From positions 372,001 through 436,000 of the forward strand of contig NZ_CP162495.1 in NCBI RefSeq assembly GCF_040939125.1: a stretch of 64,000 nucleotides of DNA. The letters run 5' to 3'. A program made the position numbers and the translations under genes. The notes under the pieces were generated by a model. The model saw only the letters and a list, made by a program, of their open reading frames with translations. It searched no databases and had not been told where the DNA came from. Positions within the stretch are counted from its first letter, which is position 1. Every line of letters begins with the position of its first letter. This document shows, one piece after another, positions 42,609 to 52,713 of the stretch. Origin of the DNA: Clostridium sp. BJN0013 (GTDB lineage: Bacteria > Bacillota > Clostridia > Clostridiales > Clostridiaceae).

Positions 42609-43898
42609 ATGATACTAATGTACACATTAAAATCTGTAGCTTTTGCACTGACAGAACCATATCTAGTGCTCCTTTTAGCTATATTGGCATTTACATTTTA
42701 TAGGAAAAATAAGCAGACAGTTATAATGCAGCAAATGATAATTGGAGAAAAAATTAATTCTCCTTTTGAACTCACAATATCTCAAATTGTAATAGGGATT
42801 TTCGGTGGGATTCTAGTAAGTGTCATTATGTCTTATCTTGGAGTGATTTTTAATGAAGATTCAGCTATAGATTTAATATTTTTAGCATCAATAATTTTTA
42901 TGTTTTTTAATCCCAGATTTATATGTTTTTCTTATTCAGGTGCAATATTAGGATTTATAAGTCTTATGTTGGGTGTTCTATCACAAGATCTTAATATACC
43001 TGGTTTGAATTTTTTAAAAATAGATGTAGTTTCACTTATGAGTATGATAGCCATATTACATTTAGTAGAAGGAATTTTAATTATTATAGATGGTAAGAGA
43101 GGAGCTATTCCGGTTTTTACCAGTAAAAATGGAAATATAATAGGGGGATTTGCACTTCAGAGGTACTGGGCAATTCCTATGGCTATAATTTTTATGCTTC
43201 ATCCAAAATCTATAATAGGTAATTTCTCACAGATACCTATTCAGGATTGGTGGCCTTTAATAAATAATTCTATACCGCGTAGTATTTTACAAAGTGCAGT
43301 TATGGTTTTGATACCATTTTATGCAGTCATGGGATATAATAGTGTAACATTTACTCGGGATGTCAAGGAAAAGACAGCTATATCTGGAGGACTTGTGATT
43401 TTATATAGTTTAGTTTTGTTTGGCATGGCACAGATTGCTGCTTTAAATATATGGTTTAAATTTTTAATATTGATATTTGCACCGTTGGCCCATGAAGGAA
43501 TTATATTACTTCAGAGAAATATGGAAATCAAAGGCAAACCCAAATATATAAGTAGCAGCGAAGGCATTATGGTATTAGCTGTAGCACCCAACTCTCCTGC
43601 CAATGAAATGGGAATTAAAAGTGGGGATCTATTGGTAGAGGTAAATAGTGAGAAAATCGAAAGTGAAGACAGAATAATGGAAATAATAAAAGAATGTTCA
43701 AATTTTATATGGTTTAAAGTGAAAAGAGTAGCGGGAAATTTTGAACAGGTCAGTTATAATAGAATGAATAAAAATAAAAGACTGGGGATAGTTTTTGTTC
43801 CTAGAAATGTACCTAAAAATAGTATGGTGGTAAAATTAGATAAAAATAAATTTTCAGAAATATTAAACAAGATAAAAAATAAAGATAAGGATGATTGA
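42609..43898 (+). CDS. polytopic membrane protein with C-terminal PDZ domain (MinJ-like)
   Basis: 429-aa protein with about eight hydrophobic helices in the first 290 residues and a C-terminal PDZ domain (about 310-385: SEGIMVLAVAPNSPANEMGI, KSGDLLVEVNSEKIESEDRI). The topology and the location between ctp and uvrB match B. subtilis MinJ, the topological determinant that links DivIVA to MinD, but the identity is inferred from order and architecture rather than recognisable sequence. The ATG at 42609 follows GAGAGGGGAA by about ten bases. It ends 3 bases before uvrB. Confidence 0.82.
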   Translation: MILMYTLKSVAFALTEPYLVLLLAILAFTFYRKNKQTVIMQQMIIGEKINSPFELTISQIVIGIFGGILVSVIMSYLGVIFNEDSAIDLIFLASIIFMFFNPRFICFSYSGAILGFISLMLGVLSQDLNIPGLNFLKIDVVSLMSMIAILHLVEGILIIIDGKRGAIPVFTSKNGNIIGGFALQRYWAIPMAIIFMLHPKSIIGNFSQIPIQDWWPLINNSIPRSILQSAVMVLIPFYAVMGYNSVTFTRDVKEKTAISGGLVILYSLVLFGMAQIAALNIWFKFLILIFAPLAHEGIILLQRNMEIKGKPKYISSSEGIMVLAVAPNSPANEMGIKSGDLLVEVNSEKIESEDRIMEIIKECSNFIWFKVKRVAGNFEQVSYNRMNKNKRLGIVFVPRNVPKNSMVVKLDKNKFSEILNKIKNKDKDD

Positions 43899-43901
43899 TA
43901 A

Positions 43902-45902
43902 ATGGAAAGATTTAAAGTACATTCTCAATTTAAACCTACTGGAGATCAACCTCAGGCCATAGAGAGTATATCTACCCATATTTTTAAAGGAGATAAATTT
44001 CAGACATTGCTTGGAGTAACAGGTTCCGGCAAAACCTTTACTATGGCAAATATAATAGAAAAGGTACAAAAGCCTACACTGGTGCTTGCACATAATAAAA
44101 CCCTGGCGGCACAGCTGTGTTCAGAATTTAAAGAATTTTTTCCTGAGAATTGTGTAGAGTATTTTGTATCTTATTATGATTACTATCAACCAGAGGCATA
44201 TATACCTCAAACAGATACTTATATAGAAAAAGATGCATCTATAAATGATGAAATCGATAAATTAAGGCATTCTGCCACTTCTGCATTATTGGAAAGACGG
44301 GATGTAATAGTAGTTGCCTCTGTATCTTGTATATATGGTTTAGGAAATCCAGAGGAGTATAAAAAATTAACTTTATCTTTAAGACAGGGAATGATAAAAA
44401 ACAGAGATGAAGTACTTAAAAAATTAGTAGAAATACAATATGAGAGAAATGATTTAAACTTTATAAGAGGTACTTTCAGGGTAAAAGGAGATACAGTGGA
44501 CATATTTCCTGCATCCTCTGCGGAACGTGGCATACGTGTGGAATTTTTTGGGGATGAAATTGATAGAATACGAGAATTTGATGCATTAACAGGGGCAACT
44601 CTTGGAATAAGAAAACATGTTTCCATATTTCCTGCATCCCATTTTGCCACCTCTCAGGAAAAGTTGGAAATATCTATAGAAAAAATAGAAGCAGAATTAG
44701 AGGAAACACTTAAAAAACTTATATCTGAAGATAAATTACTGGAAGCCCAGAGACTAAGACAAAGAACCAATTTTGATATAGAGATGATGAGAGAAATAGG
44801 TTATTGCAGTGGCATTGAAAATTATTCTAGAATATTGGATGGAAGACCAAAAGGAAGTCCTCCCCAAACTCTTATAGACTATTTTCCTAAAGATTTTCTA
44901 TTGTTTATAGATGAGAGTCATGTTACTCTTCCTCAGGTAAAAGCCATGTATGCAGGAGATAGGTCTAGAAAGGAGTCTTTGGTGGGATATGGATTTAGAT
45001 TGCCTTCTGCTTTTGATAATAGACCTTTAAAATTTGAGGAATTTGAAAAAAAATTAAATCAGGTAGTATTTGTAAGTGCTACTCCCGCAGATTATGAATT
45101 AAAAAATTCTCAAAATATAGCGGAACAAATATTAAGGCCTACAGGATTATTAGACCCTGAAATTATAGTAAAGCCTATTAAAGGCCAAATTGATGATCTT
45201 TATAACAATATACAGGAAACTATACATAGAGGTTATAGGGTACTTGTTACTACCCTTACTAAAAAAATGGCGGAGGATTTAACAGAATATTTTAAAGATA
45301 TGGATGTAAAAGCTAGATATCTTCATTCTAGTATAACTACCATAGATAGAATGAAAATAATAAGAGATTTGAGAAAAGGAGAGTTTGATGTTTTAGTGGG
45401 AATCAATTTATTGAGAGAGGGACTTGATATACCGGAAGTTGCACTGGTTGCAATTCTAGATGCAGATAAAGAAGGATTTCTAAGATCAGAAAAATCTCTT
45501 ATACAGACTATAGGAAGGGCAGCAAGAAATTCTGAAAGCAAGGTTATAATGTATGCAGACAATATTACCAATTCAATGGATAGGGCTATAAATGAGACCA
45601 AAAGAAGAAGACAAATACAGATAGAGTATAATAAAAAGAACGGTATAAAACCTACAACTATTAATAAAGCCATTAGAGAAATCATAGAATCTACTATGAT
45701 CTTGGAAGAAAAAGAGGAATATAATACTTTAGAAGAGGCTGTAAAAGCAGACAATAGAAAACTGGAAGAACTTATTAAAAATTATGAGAAACAAATGACC
45801 ATGGCGGCTAGAGAACTTAGATTTGAAGAAGCAGCAAAATTAAGGGATGCAATGGTAAAGTTAAAAAAACAGAAAAATAAAAACATATCTAGAAATAATT
45901 AA
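43902..45902 (+). CDS. uvrB: excinuclease ABC subunit B
   Basis: 666-aa helicase-like subunit of nucleotide excision repair. Walker A is GVTGSGKT (residues 38-45), the beta-hairpin region is [21 protein letters not shown], the DEAH-type box FIDESHVTL and motif [11 protein letters not shown] are present, and a UVR motif near the C-terminus ([18 protein letters not shown]) binds UvrC/UvrA. It forms an operon with uvrA, 21 bases apart, and is 3 bases from the PDZ gene. Confidence 0.98.
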   Translation: MERFKVHSQFKPTGDQPQAIESISTHIFKGDKFQTLLGVTGSGKTFTMANIIEKVQKPTLVLAHNKTLAAQLCSEFKEFFPENCVEYFVSYYDYYQPEAYIPQTDTYIEKDASINDEIDKLRHSATSALLERRDVIVVASVSCIYGLGNPEEYKKLTLSLRQGMIKNRDEVLKKLVEIQYERNDLNFIRGTFRVKGDTVDIFPASSAERGIRVEFFGDEIDRIREFDALTGATLGIRKHVSIFPASHFATSQEKLEISIEKIEAELEETLKKLISEDKLLEAQRLRQRTNFDIEMMREIGYCSGIENYSRILDGRPKGSPPQTLIDYFPKDFLLFIDESHVTLPQVKAMYAGDRSRKESLVGYGFRLPSAFDNRPLKFEEFEKKLNQVVFVSATPADYELKNSQNIAEQILRPTGLLDPEIIVKPIKGQIDDLYNNIQETIHRGYRVLVTTLTKKMAEDLTEYFKDMDVKARYLHSSITTIDRMKIIRDLRKGEFDVLVGINLLREGLDIPEVALVAILDADKEGFLRSEKSLIQTIGRAARNSESKVIMYADNITNSMDRAINETKRRRQIQIEYNKKNGIKPTTINKAIREIIESTMILEEKEEYNTLEEAVKADNRKLEELIKNYEKQMTMAARELRFEEAAKLRDAMVKLKKQKNKNISRNN

Positions 45903-45923
45903 ATTATCTAAGGAGTAAAATTA

Positions 45924-48746
45924 ATGAGAAATAGCATAGTGATAAAAGGTGCTAAAGTTCACAATTTAAAAAATGTGGACTTGACATTACCTAGAGATAA
46001 ATTCATAGTGTTTACTGGACTTTCAGGCTCAGGGAAATCTTCTTTAGCTTTTGATACTTTATATGCAGAAGGACAGAGGAGATATGTAGAATCTTTATCT
46101 GCCTATGCAAGGCAATTTTTAGGACAAATGGATAAGCCAGAAGTTGAATATATTCAAGGATTGTCACCGGCCATATCTATAGATCAGAAGACAACCAGTA
46201 GAAATCCCCGTTCTACTGTAGGGACGGTTACTGAGATATACGATTATTTAAGATTATTGTATGCCCGTATAGGAGTACCACATTGTCCTAAATGCGGTAA
46301 AAAAATAGCCCAGCAGACTGTAGATCAAATGGTAGACAGGATTATGGAGATGGATGAGGGAACTAAGATACAAGTACTTTCCCCCTTGATAAAAGGACGT
46401 AAGGGAGAACATGTGAAAGTACTGGAAAATATAATGAAAAATGGGTTTGTAAGAGCTAGAATTGATGGAAACATAGTAGACCTTCAAGATGAGGAAATAA
46501 AACTGGAAAGAAATAAGAAGCATGTTATTGAAGTTATAGTAGATAGGATTGTAATAAAAGAAGAAATAAGAAGTAGACTGGCAGATTCTATAGAGATGGC
46601 ACTAAAACTGTCAGATGGAACAGTTATTATAAATGTTATTGCAGGAGAAGATATTTTATTTAGTGATAAATTTGCATGCCCAGATTGTGGAATAAGCTTG
46701 GGAGAAATTACTTCAAGAACTTTCTCTTTTAATGCTCCTTTTGGCAAGTGTGACACCTGTGATGGGCTTGGTACATTACTTGAAATAGATGATAATCTTG
46801 TCATACCTGATAAGAGAAAGAGTATATTAGAAGGAGCTGTAATGTGCTGGGGAGAAGGTAGTTTAAAAGAAGACTCCTGGACCTTTAGTATATTAAAAGC
46901 TTTGTCTGGTAAATATAAATTTAAATTGGATACTCCTGTAGAAAAATTGGATCCGAAGATTTTAGATATATTATTACATGGATTAAGGGGAGAGAAGATA
47001 AAAGTTAAATATAAAAGAGAGAACAGGGTAGTGGAGTTTAATCATGCTTTTGAGGGAATAGTAAATAATTTAAAGAGAAGATATATGGAAACAAACTCGG
47101 ATTATATAAAAAGAGAAATAGAAAATTATATGAGTCATAATCCATGTCCCAAATGCAAAGGAGCAAGATTGAGACCAGAAGCTCTTGCAGTTACAGTGGG
47201 TGAAAAAAATATATTTGAATTGAGCAGCATGTCTATAAAGGATGAGTTAAAGTTTTTTCAACAAATACAGTTATCAAAGAAAGATACTATTATAAGTGAG
47301 CAGATATTGAAAGAAATAAATTCCAGGCTGCAATTTTTAATAGATGTAGGGCTGGATTATTTAACTTTATCCAGAACAGCGGGAACTTTATCTGGTGGGG
47401 AGGCTCAGAGAATAAGGCTTGCTACACAAATAGGATCTAGCTTGGTAGGAGTGCTTTACATACTTGATGAACCAAGTATAGGACTTCATCAGAGAGATAA
47501 TGACAGATTGATTGCTACTTTGAAACACTTAAGAGATCTCGGAAATACGGTTATAGTTGTAGAACATGATGAAGATACTATAAGGCAATCAGATTTTATA
47601 GTAGACATAGGACCAGGGGCGGGGGAACATGGAGGAAAAGTCGTTGCTGCAGGAAATATTTCAGATATTATAGAATGTGATGCTTCTATAACAGGACAGT
47701 ATTTAAGCGGTAAGAAAAAAATAAAAGTACCGGAGAACAGGAAAAAAGGAAATGGGAAATTTATAAAAGTAATAGGAGCCAGAGAAAATAATTTAAAAAA
47801 TGTTGATGTGGAATTTCCACTTGGGGTATTTAATTGTGTTACTGGAGTGTCTGGCTCAGGAAAGAGTACTTTAGTAAATGAAGTATTGTATAAGGCTCTA
47901 TATAAAAAATTAAATAAATCAAGGCATAATCCTGGAAGGCACAAAGATATTTTAGGAATGGAAAACATAGATAAGGTAATAAATATAGATCAAAGTCCTA
48001 TAGGAAGGACTCCCAGATCAAATCCTGCGACTTATACAGGAGTATTTGATATAATAAGACAGGTGTTTTCAAATACCAATGAAGCTAAGATGAGAGGATA
48101 TAAACCAGGACGATTTAGTTTTAATGTAAAAGGTGGAAGATGTGAAGCCTGCAGTGGTGATGGAATAATAAAAATAGAAATGCAGTTTTTGTCAGATGTA
48201 TATGTTCCCTGTGAAGTATGCAAAGGTAAAAGGTATAATAGAGAAACCCTGGAGGTCAAATATAAGAATAAAAATATTGATCAGGTACTTAATATGACTG
48301 TAGAGGAAGCATTGAAGTTTTTTGAGAATATACCAAGAATAAAAAATAAATTACAGACCTTAGTAGATGTAGGACTTGGATACATTAAGTTAGGTCAACC
48401 ATCAACACAGCTATCTGGAGGAGAAGCTCAGAGAGTTAAGTTAGCTTATGAACTATCTAAAAGAAGCACGGGAAAAACCATATATATATTGGATGAACCT
48501 ACTACAGGACTTCATATAGATGATGTAAGTAAACTTATAAATATACTTCAGAGAATTGTAAATGTAGGTAATACGGTAATTGTTATAGAACATAATTTAG
48601 ATGTTATAAAGTGTGCAGATTACATCATTGATCTTGGACCTGAAGGAGGAGATAAGGGTGGAACTATTCTCTGTACAGGTACCCCGGAGCAGGTAGCTGA
48701 AAATAAAGACTCCTATACAGGACAATATCTAAAAAAGATGTTATAA
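45924..48746 (+). CDS. uvrA: excinuclease ABC subunit A
   Basis: 940-aa DNA-damage-recognition ATPase. Two ABC modules are seen: first Walker [10 protein letters not shown] (32-40) with signature [12 protein letters not shown], and second Walker [10 protein letters not shown] with [12 protein letters not shown]. Zinc modules are [15 protein letters not shown]...[17 protein letters not shown] and CEACSGDG...CEVCKGKRY. The length is standard. It ends at an unusually regular hairpin (48750-48792). Confidence 0.98.
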   Translation: MRNSIVIKGAKVHNLKNVDLTLPRDKFIVFTGLSGSGKSSLAFDTLYAEGQRRYVESLSAYARQFLGQMDKPEVEYIQGLSPAISIDQKTTSRNPRSTVGTVTEIYDYLRLLYARIGVPHCPKCGKKIAQQTVDQMVDRIMEMDEGTKIQVLSPLIKGRKGEHVKVLENIMKNGFVRARIDGNIVDLQDEEIKLERNKKHVIEVIVDRIVIKEEIRSRLADSIEMALKLSDGTVIINVIAGEDILFSDKFACPDCGISLGEITSRTFSFNAPFGKCDTCDGLGTLLEIDDNLVIPDKRKSILEGAVMCWGEGSLKEDSWTFSILKALSGKYKFKLDTPVEKLDPKILDILLHGLRGEKIKVKYKRENRVVEFNHAFEGIVNNLKRRYMETNSDYIKREIENYMSHNPCPKCKGARLRPEALAVTVGEKNIFELSSMSIKDELKFFQQIQLSKKDTIISEQILKEINSRLQFLIDVGLDYLTLSRTAGTLSGGEAQRIRLATQIGSSLVGVLYILDEPSIGLHQRDNDRLIATLKHLRDLGNTVIVVEHDEDTIRQSDFIVDIGPGAGEHGGKVVAAGNISDIIECDASITGQYLSGKKKIKVPENRKKGNGKFIKVIGARENNLKNVDVEFPLGVFNCVTGVSGSGKSTLVNEVLYKALYKKLNKSRHNPGRHKDILGMENIDKVINIDQSPIGRTPRSNPATYTGVFDIIRQVFSNTNEAKMRGYKPGRFSFNVKGGRCEACSGDGIIKIEMQFLSDVYVPCEVCKGKRYNRETLEVKYKNKNIDQVLNMTVEEALKFFENIPRIKNKLQTLVDVGLGYIKLGQPSTQLSGGEAQRVKLAYELSKRSTGKTIYILDEPTTGLHIDDVSKLINILQRIVNVGNTVIVIEHNLDVIKCADYIIDLGPEGGDKGGTILCTGTPEQVAENKDSYTGQYLKKML

Positions 48747-48749
48747 TCT

Positions 48750-48792
48750 ATGTAAAGACTAGCGCGCATACTTATGATGCTAGTCTTTACAT
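48750..48792 (+). terminator. perfect 14-bp hairpin after uvrA, no T-run
   Basis: ATGTAAAGACTAGC and GCTAGTCTTTACAT pair perfectly, and the loop contains a further CATA/TATG stem. There is no uridine run after it, so it may be a weak terminator, a processing signal or a stabiliser between uvrA and the FHA gene. Confidence 0.5.
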
Positions 48793-48815
48793 ATGTTAAG
48801 GGAGGATATTTTTAA

Positions 48816-49256
48816 ATGGATCTAAGTAAATTAAGTATGATTTTTAAAATTATAATTATAGGTATAGTTTATATTATAATATTTTGGGCATTAAGAATAA
48901 TGTATAAAGATATAAAAAATGGAAGCAGAAAAAGTAGAAGTTTAATTAGAAAATCCTTTGGACTTGAAGTAGTTAATCCAGGTAAAAATTCAAATCTTAG
49001 AAAAGGTGCTGTAATTCCTGTAAGAAGAGAAGTGACTATAGGAAGGAAAAATGACAATCAGCTTATATTAGAAGATCCTTATACATCAGGTCATCATGCT
49101 AGGGTTTATATAAAGAATGCAAAAGATTGCGTACTAGAGGATCTGGGAAGTACTAATGGAACTCTTTTAAATGGTAAAAAATTAAGGGGAAAGCATTATT
49201 TAGCTCCAGGAGATGAAATTAAAATTGGAAATACAGCTTTTAAAGTTATAGGATAG
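48816..49256 (+). CDS. membrane-anchored FHA domain protein
   Basis: 146-aa protein with one N-terminal helix (residues 9-29) and a cytoplasmic FHA domain (about 68-145). Phosphothreonine-binding residues are conserved: Arg77 in TIGRKNDNQ, Ser91 and His94 in TSGHHARV, and Asn in STNGTLLNG. It precedes a RodA/FtsW gene and a class B PBP gene, an arrangement known from actinobacteria (FhaB-RodA-PbpA) and found in clostridia, so it probably links Ser/Thr phosphorylation to cell-wall synthesis (inference). Confidence 0.92.
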   Translation: MDLSKLSMIFKIIIIGIVYIIIFWALRIMYKDIKNGSRKSRSLIRKSFGLEVVNPGKNSNLRKGAVIPVRREVTIGRKNDNQLILEDPYTSGHHARVYIKNAKDCVLEDLGSTNGTLLNGKKLRGKHYLAPGDEIKIGNTAFKVIG

Positions 49257-49315
49257 TTTATTTGGAATACTGTTGAAATAGAAATTTACTATAATGGTTA
49301 TAGGTGGTGGATATA

Positions 49316-50518
49316 TTGGATACTACTCGAGATGAGAAAAAACTATTAAAATATACATATTTGTTATGTTTTATTTGTTTCTTAAATTTGGCAATAATAA
49401 AACAGCCTTTTGATAAAGGTGCTATGGTAATGGCAATTGTGATCTGTCTGTTAATAGGATACTCCTATTTTGTAATAAGAAAGTTTTTTTCTGATGGAGA
49501 TAAATATATATTTATTTTTTCAAGTATACTATCAGTTATAGGTATGGTAATGTTGTATAGAATAGATATGACGGTTGCCATTAAACAGATAATATGGTTT
49601 GCAATTGGAGTCACAGGCTTTATACTTATTGTAGTTTTAATGCCGGATACCAGCAGATTTAGCAAGTATAAATACATATATTTAATATGCACATTGATAT
49701 TTATGGGAATGGGAACTATTTTTGGTACAGAATTAAATGGATCTAAAAACTGGGTAAATTTTTTTGGAATACAATTTCAACCCTCAGAGTTTGGAAAGTT
49801 ATTTTTAGTAGCATATTTGGCATCAGATCTAAAAGATTATAAAAATTTTAAGAATTTGATAGTACCCTGTATAGTTGTAATGGCATCATTAGTTTTTATG
49901 GTACTTCAAAGGGATTTGGGTTCTGCTCTCATATTTTTTGGAATAGCTGTAACCATGCTTTATATAGCTACTTCTAAATTTAGGTATGTACTAATTTGTT
50001 TTTTACTTTCATCTGGAGGAGCTTTCCTTAGTTATAAGTTATTTAATCATGTTAGAACTAGAATTATGATATGGAAGAATCCCTGGCCCTATGCCACCAA
50101 TGAAAGTTATCAAATTGTACAATCTATGTTTTCTATAGCTTCTGGAGGCCTTACAGGTACAGGCCTAGGACTAGGACATCCAGAGTATGTCCCTATTAAT
50201 ACCACAGACTTTATATTTGCAGTACTTTGTGAAGAATTAGGAATATTAATAGGTTTTTCTATAATAATATTATATTTCTTGTTATTTTATAGATGTATGA
50301 GAGCTGCAGTATATGGAAATGATGAGTTTTCAAGACTTCTTGCAGTAGGCTATAGTGCAATGATAGCATCTCAGGTTTTAGTTATAGTGGGAGGGGTTAT
50401 GAATGCAATTCCTCTCACTGGTATAACCCTTCCACTGGTGAGTAGGGGAGGTAGTTCCATGCTTATAACGTTTTTTTCTTTAGGTATAATACAAAAGATA
50501 TCGGAAGAAGGTAGGTAA
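49316..50518 (+). CDS. SEDS peptidoglycan glycosyltransferase, FtsW/RodA/SpoVE family
   Basis: About 400-aa, ten-helix peptidoglycan polymerase. Signatures are LNGSKNWVNFFGIQFQPSEF (near 145-165), VLQRDLGSALIF, TGTGLGLGHPEYVPINTTDFIF and GITLPLVSRGGSSMLITF. It pairs with the PBP encoded 4 bases downstream, as SEDS proteins do. Whether it acts in division, elongation or sporulation is undecided. A TTG at 49316 is chosen since AGGTGG lies about 8 bases upstream; GTG codons at 49304 and 49307 are alternatives. Confidence 0.9.
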   Translation: MDTTRDEKKLLKYTYLLCFICFLNLAIIKQPFDKGAMVMAIVICLLIGYSYFVIRKFFSDGDKYIFIFSSILSVIGMVMLYRIDMTVAIKQIIWFAIGVTGFILIVVLMPDTSRFSKYKYIYLICTLIFMGMGTIFGTELNGSKNWVNFFGIQFQPSEFGKLFLVAYLASDLKDYKNFKNLIVPCIVVMASLVFMVLQRDLGSALIFFGIAVTMLYIATSKFRYVLICFLLSSGGAFLSYKLFNHVRTRIMIWKNPWPYATNESYQIVQSMFSIASGGLTGTGLGLGHPEYVPINTTDFIFAVLCEELGILIGFSIIILYFLLFYRCMRAAVYGNDEFSRLLAVGYSAMIASQVLVIVGGVMNAIPLTGITLPLVSRGGSSMLITFFSLGIIQKISEEGR

Positions 50519-50522
50519 TAAG

Positions 50523-51950
50523 ATGAATGACATATTGAATAATATAAAAAAAGTAATGATGGTTTTTTTAATATGTTTCATAGCACTTATTTCTTATATG
50601 ACTTATTTTGAGATGGCTATTGGACCTAATATAGTAAATAATTCTTATAACAGAAGACTATGGATAAAGAGGAATGAAGTGCTTAGAGGAACCATATATG
50701 ATAGAAATGGGAATGCTCTTACTAAGAGTGAACCTATAGATCAAGAAAATCAAAAAAGAGAATACACAGGGGGTGCAATGTTTGCACATGCATTAGGTTA
50801 TGTAGACATCAAGTATGGAATTACGGGACTTGAAAGAAAATATGATGAAGAATTAATGTCTACAAATATTAAGGATAGTATAAAAAGTCTCATTGAGAAT
50901 AAAGGAAAATCCCAAAAAAAAGTTGGAAACAACTTAAAAACAACTTTGGATCTAGAGACACAAAAAGTGGCCTATGATTTATTAGGAGATAACAAAGGAG
51001 CTGTAGTAGTACTAAATCCTAAAACTGGAGAAGTAATAGCCATGGTATCAAGACCATCTTTTGATCCAAATGATTTGCAAAATACCTGGGAGCAGTTAAA
51101 TAAAGACGAAAATAGGCCACTTATAAATAGAGTTACAGCAGGACTTTATCCACCAGGATCCACTTTTAAAACCGTAACTGCCATAAGTGCTTTAGAGAAT
51201 ATAAGTGGAATTCAGGGAAGGTATTTTCAGGATACTGGAGAGTTATATATAGGAGGAGATTATACTCTTCATAATTTTCAAGGAGAAGTTTTAGGGAGTA
51301 TTAATTTTAAGGAAGCCTATACTCATTCCAGTAATGTATATTTTGGTTCTTTAGGTCTTGAACTTGGGAATGAAAAACTAAAGCAGACAGCAGAAAAATT
51401 TTTCTTTAACAAAGAAATTCCTGCAGATGGCATACCGGTAGAACCTAGTAAATTTCCTGAACTGAAATCTTATGAGAAAGGAAGTATAGCTCAGAGTGCC
51501 ATAGGACAGAGCAGTGATCTGGCGAGTCCCCTTCAAATGGCAGTAGTTACAAGTGTCATAGCAAATGGGGGAATTTTAATGAAACCTCATCTGGTAAGTG
51601 ATGTAACAAATAGTCAGGGAGAGGAAGTAAAAAGTATACAACCGGAACAAGTAGGTCAGATAATTTCTTCAGATGTAGCTGCTACTATGAAAGATATGAT
51701 GAGATCTGTAGTGGAATCAGGAACAGGGACCAATGCTTCTGTAGAAGGAATAGAAGTAGCAGGAAAAACTGGAACAGCAGATAATGAATCTCAAGGAAAG
51801 TATTCTAATCCACATGCGTGGTTTATAGGGTTTGCACCTTATGAGGATCCACAGGTAGCTGTAGCAGTAATTGTAGAGAATGGAGGCCAAGGAGGTAAAT
51901 TGGCTGCATCCATAGCATCAGAAGTGATAAGAACTGCACTCCGAAAATAG
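50523..51950 (+). CDS. class B penicillin-binding protein (transpeptidase)
   Basis: 475-aa membrane-anchored transpeptidase crosslinking peptidoglycan. One N-terminal helix (11-29), a short dimerisation region and a transpeptidase domain with Ser213 in PPGSTFKTVTA (SxxK), SSN at 269-271 and KTG in VAGKTGTADN near 415. It is shorter than PBP2 and lacks PASTA domains, resembling mycobacterial PbpA. Its gene follows the SEDS gene by 4 bases, so the two probably form a polymerase-crosslinker pair. Confidence 0.93.
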   Translation: MNDILNNIKKVMMVFLICFIALISYMTYFEMAIGPNIVNNSYNRRLWIKRNEVLRGTIYDRNGNALTKSEPIDQENQKREYTGGAMFAHALGYVDIKYGITGLERKYDEELMSTNIKDSIKSLIENKGKSQKKVGNNLKTTLDLETQKVAYDLLGDNKGAVVVLNPKTGEVIAMVSRPSFDPNDLQNTWEQLNKDENRPLINRVTAGLYPPGSTFKTVTAISALENISGIQGRYFQDTGELYIGGDYTLHNFQGEVLGSINFKEAYTHSSNVYFGSLGLELGNEKLKQTAEKFFFNKEIPADGIPVEPSKFPELKSYEKGSIAQSAIGQSSDLASPLQMAVVTSVIANGGILMKPHLVSDVTNSQGEEVKSIQPEQVGQIISSDVAATMKDMMRSVVESGTGTNASVEGIEVAGKTGTADNESQGKYSNPHAWFIGFAPYEDPQVAVAVIVENGGQGGKLAASIASEVIRTALRK

Positions 51951-52090
51951 TTAAAATTTAAACTTTTCTCGGGAAATTTCACAGCAAAGGATAAAGTTTC
52001 TTTGAATTTAATGTTATAATATAGGTACTTAAAAAGTCGTTAAATGGCAAGTGAGATTTTAATATTGTAACTTTTTTTGAAGGAGAAAAT

Positions 52091-52696
52091 ATGAAAGGTA
52101 AAACCCATGCAGGTGTTGGATTAGTTACTTTTTTATCTGTTTATGACATACTTCCGGGAAAGTTTAATTATGTTGGTATATTTGTAGTGATATTTGCATC
52201 TGTACTTCCAGATATAGATCATCCCAAAAGCATAATAAATAAATATATACTTCCTTTTAGAAATAAACTTACTAAAGTTGTTTTTTATAGTTGTCTAGGA
52301 ACAATACTGCTCTGGTATGATTATTTATATAAGGGGGAACCTGTAATCAAGGCTATTGGTATATCGTTTTTTATAATAGCCTTATCCACTCATAGAAATG
52401 GACTAACTCATAGTTTAACAGGTATGATAATGTTCTCTTTTATTATAGGATATTTAGGCAATATGTATAATTTACATTATTTGGTGTATTATTTTATTAT
52501 AGGCTATGGTATGCATTTACTATGTGATATGATTACAGATAGGGGAGTACCATTGTTTTATCCTTTTAAAAATAAAAAATTCAGGATGCCTTTGACTTAT
52601 AGGACTAATTCTAAAATTGGATGTACTATAGAAGAACTTTTGATGATAGGTGGGCTTTTATTTACTATATATAAACTTCCGGTTATATATAAATAA
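52091..52696 (+). CDS. YdjM-family membrane-bound metal-dependent hydrolase
   Basis: 201-aa membrane protein of the YdjM/DUF457 family. Motifs are MKGKTHAGVGL at the N-terminus, SVLPDIDHPKS near residue 40, HRNGLTHSLTG near 97 and YGMHLLCDMITDRGVPLFYPF near 140; these His/Asp clusters suggest a metal site facing one membrane side. Activity is not established. The AAGGAG RBS precedes the ATG. It stands between the PBP gene and uvrC. Confidence 0.85.
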   Translation: MKGKTHAGVGLVTFLSVYDILPGKFNYVGIFVVIFASVLPDIDHPKSIINKYILPFRNKLTKVVFYSCLGTILLWYDYLYKGEPVIKAIGISFFIIALSTHRNGLTHSLTGMIMFSFIIGYLGNMYNLHYLVYYFIIGYGMHLLCDMITDRGVPLFYPFKNKKFRMPLTYRTNSKIGCTIEELLMIGGLLFTIYKLPVIYK

Positions 52697-52713
52697 TCTT
52701 AGGAGTGAATTTA

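Noticed and set aside
42464-42703. 79-codon ORF between ctp and the PDZ protein gene
   Set aside because: No RBS at its TTG start, overlaps the start of the well-supported PDZ gene in another frame, and the peptide has no recognisable features.
47489-47968. 159-codon minus-strand ORF inside uvrA
   Set aside because: Shadow of a highly conserved gene on the other strand; no RBS and no plausible product.
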